A DNA stretch of 13,247 nucleotides from Dehalococcoidia bacterium (GTDB lineage: Bacteria > Chloroflexota > Dehalococcoidia > JACPQF01). Each line of letters opens with the position of its first letter. Positions within the stretch are counted from its first letter, which is position 1. The stretch lies in the NCBI GenBank assembly GCA_030650265.1, contig JAUSEJ010000353.1, positions 1 through 13,247 of the forward strand, in the 5' to 3' direction. This document shows, piece after piece, positions 1-5,867 of this stretch. Position numbers and translations under genes: made by a program. The notes below the pieces were generated by a model. It ran no database searches. It saw nothing but the letters and a program-made list of their open reading frames with translations, and was not told the origin of the DNA.

Positions 1-627
1 GCGCGAGACGACAATCTCCTCAGCCTGGCCCGCCTTCAACAGCCATGTCACCGTTGCTCGCAGGCCGCGAGACGTGTCCGAGCCATCGCCGCTATAGGTT
101 GCGAGCAGCAGCGCCCGCTGGCTGAACAGGCCCCGAGCAAAGTAGTTCAGCAGCTCGATGGAAGCAGGATCAGCCCAGTGCACGTCGTCAATGAATAGAA
201 CAGCCGGCGTCTCCTGCGTTAATCGTTCGAGAAGACGCAAAACCGCCTCGAAAAGACGGGTCTTCTCGAGACCGGGGTCGCCTATAGGCTCAGGAGCGGT
301 GAGGCTGAGACCGCCGAAAAGACGCCCAAGATCTGGCAATCCGCTTGTCAAAACCGCCAGCCGGGCCAAGTCGAGGTTCCGAAGCAGCGGGCCAAAAGCT
401 TCGAGGATCGGAGCGTAGCTCAGCCCAATCCCCATTGGATAGGCCCTTCCCTCGAGCACCATGAAGCCACGCTTTTTGGCCAGGGTGAGAACTTCATTGG
501 CGAGACGGGTCTTGCCAATGCCCGGCTGACCGGTAAGAAAGACCGTGCCTCCCTGCCCTTCGGCCGCAAGGAGCTACGCCTCGGCCAGGCGTCGTAGTTC
601 CCTGCCGCGACCGACTAAAGGAGACAT
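1..627 (-). pseudogene. AAA+ ATPase transcriptional regulator (MalT/LuxR-LAL type), N-terminal part, interrupted by in-frame TAG
   Basis: The minus-strand frame encodes the start of a STAND/AAA_16-type ATPase. From ATG 627 it reads MSPLVGRGRELRRLAEA, then a TAG stop (576-574, codon 18), then an unbroken 191-codon frame to the window edge. That frame holds a Walker A motif GQPGIGKT (codons 33-40) and a Walker B motif VLFIDDVHWAD (aspartates at codons 147-148). The VGR-REL start followed by Walker A is typical of LuxR-family regulators with a large ATPase domain and of related ATPase-cyclase proteins; the C-terminal part that would decide is outside the window. No ATG, GTG or TTG lies between the TAG and Walker A, so the stop removes the ATP-binding site unless it is read through. 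Neighbouring genes use TAG as an ordinary stop, so recoding is unlikely. A CAG-to-TAG transition or a sequencing error fits best. The frame is also open upstream to a TTG at 681, so the true start is uncertain. Confidence 0.75.
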
Positions 628-752
628 GCCTCCCGACCATGATGTCCCCCAGGACGCCGGATTCCTCTGGTGCTCTGCCAAGCGCCTATCCCTCCCCGAC
701 CACCTAGCAGGCTAATCTGACCTAAGCGGCGCTCGCTAAGAGGCTCTCCCTA

Positions 753-2123
753 TCAAGATAACGTCGGTGATTCCAACGATGCCACAAACTTGGACAGCCA
801 GTTCCACTCATTCGGAATCGTACCGGCCAGCCAGTTTGCCGGGTTTCCCGCCAATTCGATCATCCCCAATTCGCCAACGTAGAAAGCGGCGAGGCAATCC
901 ATGGGACAAAACAAGAACTTGTTCAATTTCTGATAGAGGTCGAATTCCGACATGGCCTTGTGATGGGCAAGACCAACGTCCAAATAATACTCCGTGGGCG
1001 CAAGCTTCGCTCGATTAGCCTTTGTGTCCCCATAAACCGAGCCCAACCCCAGGCGCAAGCTGAAAATACCAGGAAATACCCCGTTCTTGATCAGCCAGCG
1101 GATCCCTTCTATGAGGGAATCCCGCGACTCTTGCCACGTCTTGTGCCCGTTCTCCGGCATCAGACTGACGCCGCCGACGAAGTTACACCCAACATTGCCG
1201 GTGCCAAAGACCTCCACGGCTTCCAAATGAGCCTCAAGGTAGCGATCATAGCCATTATAGTTGGACTTGCCCGGGCACACTTCGGCGAACATTTTCCTGT
1301 CCCAAACTTCGATATTGAAGTTGACACAGGCAAGACCCACGTCCTTCAATCTCTGCATCGTCCGCCTGCTCATTGGCTGCGTGCTGATACACATGTTAGG
1401 CGTATAGGAGGCGCCGCTGGCAATCTGTTCCACGAAGTCGATATATACCTTTCCCTCCTGCTCCCGGTCCTTCAATCCTCCCATCTGAAAACGACCTTCG
1501 ACCAGTCTCATGCTCGAGGCAATTATTTTGTAGGCCTCGACTGTTTCATCGAGATTTATCGCTGTCGGAACGGCAGTGCCGGCAGAACGGGCGTCCTCGT
1601 ACGTCGAATTGTAGTTGCAGAACTTGCACTGCACGCCCTGAGTGAAGTACTCGCAGAAGCGGACCGGATAGATACTAAAACAGCGGCGATCCATGGAAAC
1701 TAAGCTGGTTACAGGCGTGCCCTTGCTGGTTACGAGCTCGTCCGCCCAGTCCTTGCGCGGTGGGAAATAGACCTCCTCGACCCTTTCCTCGCCTTCAAAC
1801 AGGGCAAAACGACCATCCCCCACATCTCTAATTTCATATGGGCTCTGGGAATCCCGCATGACGCGGGCGCCAATGGCGTTCTTCATGTACAATACACCCG
1901 GACGCATCACGTACCCCTGCCTGACCGTTTCCGGCCTTTTCGCCGCTATCTCCTTTATAGACACATCCATATCACGGCTTTGGAACGATCCGCCGCGCGT
2001 CCAGATGCTCACCTTGTCGAGCGCCCCGGTATCCTTAATCCCGTTGCGTAGAGCCTCCCACTTGACAATGACCTCTCGCGGAACGCCGGGGTATTTCTTC
2101 TGCAGATCATCAACTCTGGCCAT
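753..2123 (-). CDS. Radical SAM protein of unknown function, CX8CX2C cluster motif
   Basis: This encodes a 456-residue protein. I chose ATG 2123 because AAAGGAG lies 7 bases upstream; an in-frame ATG at 2183 has no such site. The proposed [4Fe-4S]/SAM motif is FCEYFTQGVQCKFCN with Cys157, Cys166 and Cys169, and one more cysteine (Cys148) 9 residues before the first. The spacing is CX8CX2C rather than the usual CX3CX2C; Elp3-type enzymes have a similarly long first gap. The following region (GRFQMGG about 210, then alternating strands and helices to about 370) fits a partial TIM barrel. About 145 residues precede the motif and form a separate N-terminal domain. A late pair, Cys406 and Cys410 (FCPMDC), could bind a metal or second cluster. 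No transmembrane segment or signal peptide is seen, so it should be cytoplasmic. The gene stands alone on this strand behind its own promoter. Substrate and pathway are unknown. Confidence 0.85.
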   Translation of the reverse strand: MARVDDLQKKYPGVPREVIVKWEALRNGIKDTGALDKVSIWTRGGSFQSRDMDVSIKEIAAKRPETVRQGYVMRPGVLYMKNAIGARVMRDSQSPYEIRDVGDGRFALFEGEERVEEVYFPPRKDWADELVTSKGTPVTSLVSMDRRCFSIYPVRFCEYFTQGVQCKFCNYNSTYEDARSAGTAVPTAINLDETVEAYKIIASSMRLVEGRFQMGGLKDREQEGKVYIDFVEQIASGASYTPNMCISTQPMSRRTMQRLKDVGLACVNFNIEVWDRKMFAEVCPGKSNYNGYDRYLEAHLEAVEVFGTGNVGCNFVGGVSLMPENGHKTWQESRDSLIEGIRWLIKNGVFPGIFSLRLGLGSVYGDTKANRAKLAPTEYYLDVGLAHHKAMSEFDLYQKLNKFLFCPMDCLAAFYVGELGMIELAGNPANWLAGTIPNEWNWLSKFVASLESPTLS

Positions 2124-2140
2124 GACCCTTCTCCTTTCGA

Positions 2141-2184
2141 CTACTGCTTGCTCTTGACGACCAGTAGACGCTATGATCGTCAAG
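2141..2184 (-). promoter_or_regulatory. Leader hairpin with a competing pairing, upstream of the radical SAM gene
   Basis: On the minus strand CTTGACGATCA (2184-2174) can pair with TGGTCGTCAAG (2163-2153) in an 11-bp stem (one T-G pair) with a 10-base loop. The segment CTACTG (2167-2162), in the loop and 3' arm, can instead pair with CAGTAG (2146-2141), which lies just before the ribosome binding site of the radical SAM gene. The two pairings exclude each other. The perfect 8-bp outer arms (2153-2160 and 2177-2184) could also be a DNA operator. The repeats are seen directly; a regulatory role is inferred. Confidence 0.4.
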
Positions 2185-2264
2185 ACACGGCATATTATTG
2201 ACCACCTTCCAGACTGGCCTGACCAAGATGGCGCGATTTAGGGCCGGATGCGTGGGTTTTGCCG

Positions 2265-2293
2265 ATTATACTCCATTTCGAAGCCGGAGTCTA
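2265..2293 (-). promoter_or_regulatory. Sigma70-type promoter for the radical SAM gene
   Basis: On the minus strand TAGACT (2293-2288) and a perfect TATAAT (2270-2265) are separated by 17 bases. Transcription should start near 2258, giving a leader of about 135 bases before ATG 2123, long enough to hold the hairpins described at 2141-2184. Confidence 0.55.
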
Positions 2294-2331
2294 TGGGTCG
2301 ATCTTAACTTACTCGCATGGCTGATAGCTCC

Positions 2332-2360
2332 TTGCCAATGTGATCGAGGTGTGGTAGAAT
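2332..2360 (+). promoter_or_regulatory. Sigma70-type promoter of tRNA-Pro
   Basis: TTGCCA (2332-2337), a 17-base spacer and TAGAAT (2355-2360) place the transcript start about 5 bases before the mature tRNA, as expected for a single-gene tRNA transcript. Confidence 0.75.
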
Positions 2361-2371
2361 ACGAAACACGT

Positions 2372-2449
2372 CGGGCTGTAGCGCAGCTTGGATAGCGCAC
2401 CTGTATGGGGTGCAGGGGGTCGGCAGTTCGAATCTGCCCAGCCCGACCA
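2372..2449 (+). tRNA. tRNA-Pro (anticodon GGG)
   Basis: A complete cloverleaf can be folded by hand. The acceptor stem is CGGGCTG/CAGCCCG, the D stem GCGC/GCGC with a 10-base loop, the anticodon stem CCTGT/GCAGG and the T stem GGCAG/CTGCC with a TTCGAAT loop. The discriminator is A and the 3' CCA is encoded. The anticodon loop ATGGGGT puts GGG at 2407-2409 after U33, so it reads CCC (and CCU by wobble) proline codons; G37 is usual for this family. It has its own promoter and ends four bases before a terminator hairpin, so it is a monocistronic gene. Confidence 0.95.
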
Positions 2450-2452
2450 AAT

Positions 2453-2492
2453 AGAAAGCCCTGACCCTTCTTGCGAAGGGTCAGGGCTTTCT
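2453..2492. terminator. Shared bidirectional terminator between tRNA-Pro and greA
   Basis: A perfect 18-bp inverted repeat (2453-2470 and 2475-2492; core AAGCCCTGACCCTTC) closes a 4-base TTGC loop. The stem starts 4 bases after the tRNA CCA and lies 42 bases beyond the greA stop on the other strand. Pyrimidine-rich TTCTCTCTT follows on the plus side and a short T-rich run on the minus side. It can therefore stop both converging transcripts. Confidence 0.85.
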
Positions 2493-2534
2493 TCTCTCTT
2501 GATTACGGAGTACTTTTGCATCCTGCTTGGAGGA

Positions 2535-3332
2535 CTATCTCTCGACTCGCTCGACGCGGTACTTCATGATCCCGGCGGGAGCCTCAACGTGGACCTCTTC
2601 TCCCGCCTGCTTATCGAGGAGGGCCTTGCCGGTGGGCGAAGCCACGGAGATCTTGCCGACCTTCAGGTTCACTTCTTTGGGGCTTACAAGAGTGTAGGTG
2701 ATTTCTTCGTCGTAGGTCAGATCACGCACCACCACCTTGCACCCCATACCAGCCTTAGTCTCGCTCACGTCTTCACTCTGAATAATAACCGCCGCCCTCA
2801 AAGTTGCCTCCAGTTGCTGGATTCTTCCTTCAACATGGGCCTGGTGTTGACGCGCGGCGTCGAGGGGAGCATTCTCCCGAAAATCCTTGTCCGCCCGGGC
2901 ACGCTGCAGCTCGTCGATGATCCCGGGCCGCTCCTTGATGAGGTCGCCAAGTTCATTCTTTATCTTGTCGTGACCTTCAGCCGTAAGATGCACGGCCTTA
3001 GCTTGCCTTGACTCAGCTCCACTCTCCTTACGGGCTCCCTTCTTGCGCGCCTTGACCAGGGTTGCAAGGTTCGAGGCCGTCCAGCTCTGCTGCCTGGCAA
3101 AGACGAGGAAAGCCTTGATAGCCTCCGCCCGTAGCGTCGGATCGGAGGATGACGATCCCAGCTCATTCGAGTAAAGCTCCACATCCAAAGACCCTAATTG
3201 CGAAAAGAAGTTGCCCGGTCCATACCAGCGCGAAAACCTGTTCACTTCCTGTGAGTACGCTTGCCTCGCTTCAGTCGAGAGGCTAGCCAAGAATAACTTG
3301 GCCCCCTCACCAACTGTGATCATACTATCCAT
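2535..3332 (-). CDS. greA: Transcription elongation factor GreA with an N-terminal integrase-like helical domain
   Basis: The protein has 265 residues, about 105 more than ordinary GreA (about 158). Residues 113-265 are a full GreA: an N-terminal coiled coil (about 115-185) whose tip carries KDFRENA with the acidic pair Asp150 and Glu153, matching the two acidic residues that hold Mg2+ in the RNA polymerase secondary channel, then the FKBP-like C-terminal domain (about 195-265, with SPTGKALLDK). It should rescue backtracked polymerase by stimulating transcript cleavage. Residues 1-95 (for example FLASLSTEARQAYSQEVNRF and the helix around 68-82) resemble the four-helix SAM-like DNA-binding domain of tyrosine recombinases, joined by a Lys/Arg-rich linker (94-112). 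That resemblance is by eye. Start ATG 3332 has GGGAAGG just upstream; an ATG three codons later is an alternative. The gene has its own strong promoter and stands alone. Confidence 0.92.
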   Translation of the reverse strand: MDSMITVGEGAKLFLASLSTEARQAYSQEVNRFSRWYGPGNFFSQLGSLDVELYSNELGSSSSDPTLRAEAIKAFLVFARQQSWTASNLATLVKARKKGARKESGAESRQAKAVHLTAEGHDKIKNELGDLIKERPGIIDELQRARADKDFRENAPLDAARQHQAHVEGRIQQLEATLRAAVIIQSEDVSETKAGMGCKVVVRDLTYDEEITYTLVSPKEVNLKVGKISVASPTGKALLDKQAGEEVHVEAPAGIMKYRVERVER

Positions 3333-3343
3333 ATATCCTTCCC

Positions 3344-3373
3344 TTCAACCTGTCCATAGGTTACAATTATAAG
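3344..3373 (+). promoter_or_regulatory. Possible rsmG promoter overlapping the greA promoter
   Basis: TTCAAC (3344-3349), an 18-base spacer and TATAAG (3368-3373) would start transcription near 3380, 22 bases before rsmG. Its -10 box lies on the same AATTATAA sequence as the greA -10 box read the other way. The match is moderate. Confidence 0.4.
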
Positions 3374-3394
3374 ACAACATCAGTTTAGAGGCAA
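3366..3394 (-). promoter_or_regulatory. Strong sigma70-type promoter of greA
   Basis: On the minus strand TTGCCT (3394-3389), a 17-base spacer and a perfect TATAAT (3371-3366) predict a start near 3359, about 27 bases before the greA ATG. Confidence 0.8.
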
Positions 3395-3401
3395 GCCAAC
3401 A

Positions 3402-4130
3402 ATGATGGAAGTCGTCGCCAAGCATACTGAGAAGCTGGGCGTATACCTCTCACCAAACCAAATCCAGCAACTCGAGGTCTATTATCGTCTGCTCGTAGAA
3501 TGGAACCAGCGGATCAACCTCACTTCCATTACCGCCTACGAAGAGGTGCAAGCCAAGCATTTCCTTGACTCCCTCACCCTGATCCCCGTTCTACAGGAGA
3601 TGACTCCTTCCCCGTGTAATTCTCCTGTGCGCGTCGTGGATATAGGCGCCGGCGCCGGCTTCCCGGGGGTCCCACTTAAAATAGCTCTGCCGGAAGTTCA
3701 ACTCGTTCTGATCGAGAGCACAGCAAAGAAAGCGGCGTTTCTGCGCCATTTGACCGATGCGCTCGGACTAACTGGCGTTGAGGTCAGAATAGGACGGGCT
3801 GAACAGCTTGCTCATCAGCCGGATTTGCGCGAGGGCTTTGACTTCTGCCTGGCCAGGGCCATCGCTGCCCTCCCGACCCTCCTGGAGATCACCCTGCCTT
3901 TTGTCAGACCTGGCGGCTTCTTCATCGCCCATAAGAGTGCAGAAATTGCGGCTGAGATCGCCGCCTCTGCCAACGCCCTACGAATATTGGGCGGCCAACT
4001 AAAACAGGTAAGAGAAGTGCAATTGAATAGCATCCTTTCTCCCCGGGTGCTCGTTATTGTTGAAAGGGTGTCCCAAAGTCTGCCAATCTATCCGCGCCGG
4101 CCCGGGATGCCTGCTAAACGTCCCCTTTGA
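3402..4130 (+). CDS. rsmG: 16S rRNA (guanine-527-N7) methyltransferase RsmG (GidB)
   Basis: The 242-residue protein uses S-adenosylmethionine to methylate N7 of G527 in the 530 loop of 16S rRNA; loss in other bacteria gives low-level streptomycin resistance. Family features are clear: a helical N-terminal part with WNQRINLTSI (34-43) and HFLDSL (53-58), the SAM-binding glycine loop VDIGAGAGFPG (79-89), the acidic residue E105 after motif I, ARA (151-153) and the typical basic C terminus YPRRPGMPAKRPL. The length is usual for the family. The start is ATG 3402 or the ATG directly after it; no strong ribosome binding site is seen, only AGAGG about 10 bases upstream. It diverges from greA, and its stop codon directly abuts the promoter of the polysaccharide cluster, so it appears to be a one-gene unit. 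Confidence 0.95.
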   Translation: MMEVVAKHTEKLGVYLSPNQIQQLEVYYRLLVEWNQRINLTSITAYEEVQAKHFLDSLTLIPVLQEMTPSPCNSPVRVVDIGAGAGFPGVPLKIALPEVQLVLIESTAKKAAFLRHLTDALGLTGVEVRIGRAEQLAHQPDLREGFDFCLARAIAALPTLLEITLPFVRPGGFFIAHKSAEIAAEIAASANALRILGGQLKQVREVQLNSILSPRVLVIVERVSQSLPIYPRRPGMPAKRPL

Positions 4131-4159
4131 TTGAAGTCGCCTCCCATATTTGCTATACT
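4131..4159 (+). promoter_or_regulatory. Sigma70-type promoter of the polysaccharide cluster
   Basis: TTGAAG (4131-4136), a 17-base spacer and TATACT (4154-4159) predict a start near 4166. The -35 box follows the rsmG stop directly. An in-frame TTG at 4131 is therefore part of the promoter, not the start of the next gene. Confidence 0.7.
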
Positions 4160-4193
4160 GGCAAATAGATCATGGCTTGTCGAGGAATTGCTC

Positions 4194-5867
4194 TTGAAAC
4201 TGACATGGATCGTGGCTGCCCGGCTGCTGGCCGTTCTGACTATCTTGCTGGCCGTTGTCGCCGCGTCGGTCGGCCCCAATCCAATTACTACCTCGGCGAC
4301 TCCCCATCAGGCCATGGAAAGGACTATCCCCTTTACCGACGTCAATCCCCTAGGGGCCAATTTCTTCCTCGATCGGGAGGTCGAGACGTGGAAGAAGGAA
4401 ATAACCCTGAAGATGGCCAAAGATGCGGGAATCGGCTGGGTCAAGCAGATGTTCGCTTGGGAAGAGATCGAACCAAGTAAAGACCGCTTTTGGGATGAAC
4501 GCTACCGCAAGAGCACCTGGGATAAGTTCGATGAAGCGGTCAGCCTGAGCGAGAAGTACGGCCTTCGTATCATCGCCAGATTGGACCGGCCACCAGCCTG
4601 GGCCCGCGCCGACAATTCCGAATCGACGTCGCCGCCCAAGGATTTCAACGATTATGGAAATTTCGTTTACAATATCGTGAACAGATACAAGGGCCGCATC
4701 CAATACTATCAGATCTGGAACGAGCCCAACCTCGGCTCCGAATGGGGAAAAAACACACCGAGCGCCTCTCAGTACGTCGAACTACTCAAAATCGCCTACA
4801 AGAGAGCGAAGGAAGCAGACCCAAACGTTGTGATTCTTGCCGCCCCTCTGGCAGCTACTCTGGAAGAGGGCCCGGCCAACATCTCTGATCTCACCTTCCT
4901 CGGGGCAATGTACAAGGCAGGCGCCAGGGACTACTTCGACATTATGTCGGCCAACGTCTACGGCTTCGACAAACCACCCTCGGATCCTCCCAATCCAAAG
5001 GTCCTCAACTTCTCGCGGGTCACACTCCTGAGAAACGTCATGGTGGAAAACGGTGACTCCGACAAAGCGGTCTGGTTTAACGAATTCGGCTGGAACGCCT
5101 CGCCCGAGGATTTCCCCAAGCAGCGGCTCTTCTGGGGACGGGTGAGTGAGCAACAGCAGGCCGACTACACATTTGAAGCCATCAACCTCGCCCGGACCTG
5201 GGAGTGGGCGGGAGTAATAAACATTTGGTACTTCCGGCAAGTGGGCGATATTTCGCCAGTCGACCACTCTGAATATTATTTTCGGGTGGTGGATATCAAT
5301 TTTACTCCCCGGCCAGTCTACCATGTTCTTCAGAATATTAGCATCGGTCTGAAGATAGCCCCGCCAGGGACCCATCAGGAGTCCAGCCCCGCAGCAGAAT
5401 TGAGTGGCAGATGGAAGATAGTGCAGGACCCTCGCCTGGCAGGAAAAGCGGCAATAACGGCCGAGTCGCCGGGAAACTCGATCGCCTTTACCTTTTTTGG
5501 CACCGAGGTGGCTCTGCTCGCCAAGACCGACAGGTTTTCTGGCAAGCTATATGTAGAAGTCGATGGAGCGCCGAGTCCGAGCCTATCCTGGGACGAGAGG
5601 AACAAGACCACTGTAAGTATGAACACGCCGGATGACCACTGGCAAGTAAAAGTACCTCTCGTCAAGGGATTGCCTCCGGCCAAGCACACACTGGTTTTGA
5701 CGCTGACTGAGCCTGGCGGAACGACATCCCAGGGCCAGGGGGTAACGATAGATGGCTTCATCGTGGACGCGGAACCCTACAACTACTGGAACTTCTATGC
5801 CAAGATCGCCCTCGCCTTAATGGGCTTAGCGGGCTTCTTCGCTACTTTCCAGATGAGGAGGCGTTGA
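4194..5867 (+). CDS. Membrane-anchored clan GH-A glycoside hydrolase (GH39/PslG-like) with a C-terminal beta-sandwich domain
   Basis: I place the start at TTG 4194: GAGGA lies 7 bases upstream, the product then begins MKLTW and runs into a clean signal or anchor segment (about 5-27), and the longer reading would begin inside the promoter. The protein has 557 residues. A TIM-barrel hydrolase spans about 45-380, with the acid/base Glu177 in IWNEPN and the nucleophile Glu297 in WFNEFGW, the arrangement of clan GH-A retaining enzymes. The sequence style is closest to the GH39-like enzymes, including PslG, which acts within an exopolysaccharide operon. Residues about 403-527 look like a galactose-binding-like beta sandwich (YVEVDG, DGFIVDAEP). 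A transmembrane helix at about 532-553 ends in RRR, so the enzyme should face outward and stay anchored. It is the first gene of the cluster and overlaps the next by one base. It probably trims or releases the polymer made here; the bond cut is unknown. Confidence 0.85.
   Translation: MKLTWIVAARLLAVLTILLAVVAASVGPNPITTSATPHQAMERTIPFTDVNPLGANFFLDREVETWKKEITLKMAKDAGIGWVKQMFAWEEIEPSKDRFWDERYRKSTWDKFDEAVSLSEKYGLRIIARLDRPPAWARADNSESTSPPKDFNDYGNFVYNIVNRYKGRIQYYQIWNEPNLGSEWGKNTPSASQYVELLKIAYKRAKEADPNVVILAAPLAATLEEGPANISDLTFLGAMYKAGARDYFDIMSANVYGFDKPPSDPPNPKVLNFSRVTLLRNVMVENGDSDKAVWFNEFGWNASPEDFPKQRLFWGRVSEQQQADYTFEAINLARTWEWAGVINIWYFRQVGDISPVDHSEYYFRVVDINFTPRPVYHVLQNISIGLKIAPPGTHQESSPAAELSGRWKIVQDPRLAGKAAITAESPGNSIAFTFFGTEVALLAKTDRFSGKLYVEVDGAPSPSLSWDERNKTTVSMNTPDDHWQVKVPLVKGLPPAKHTLVLTLTEPGGTTSQGQGVTIDGFIVDAEPYNYWNFYAKIALALMGLAGFFATFQMRRR

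Noticed and set aside
158..418. A plus-strand frame in the first 420 bases
   Set aside because: It is opposite the Walker A to Walker B stretch of the ATPase and has an abnormal Arg/Ser-rich composition.
574..576. Stop-codon recoding (TAG read as an amino acid)
   Set aside because: Several genes in the window end with TAG, and no recoding element is seen near this one.
722..740. An imperfect inverted repeat (CTAAGCG/CGCTAAG) after the radical SAM gene as a terminator
   Set aside because: It has one mismatch and no T tract on the minus strand, so support is too weak; the 628-752 spacer otherwise shows nothing clear.
960..1703. A 247-codon plus-strand frame inside the radical SAM gene
   Set aside because: It is fully antisense to a protein with recognisable motifs, has no ribosome binding site and shows no protein-like pattern.
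2372..2449. tRNA-Pro as an integration site for a mobile element
   Set aside because: No integrase gene, no repeat of the tRNA 3' end and no element-like genes are found; the recombinase-like domain in GreA is not a recombinase, as it lacks a catalytic domain.
2309..2521. A 70-codon minus-strand frame across the tRNA and terminator
   Set aside because: It is the antisense of tRNA-Pro and its hairpin; frames of this kind, with a SNCRPPAPHTGALS-like run, are well-known false predictions.
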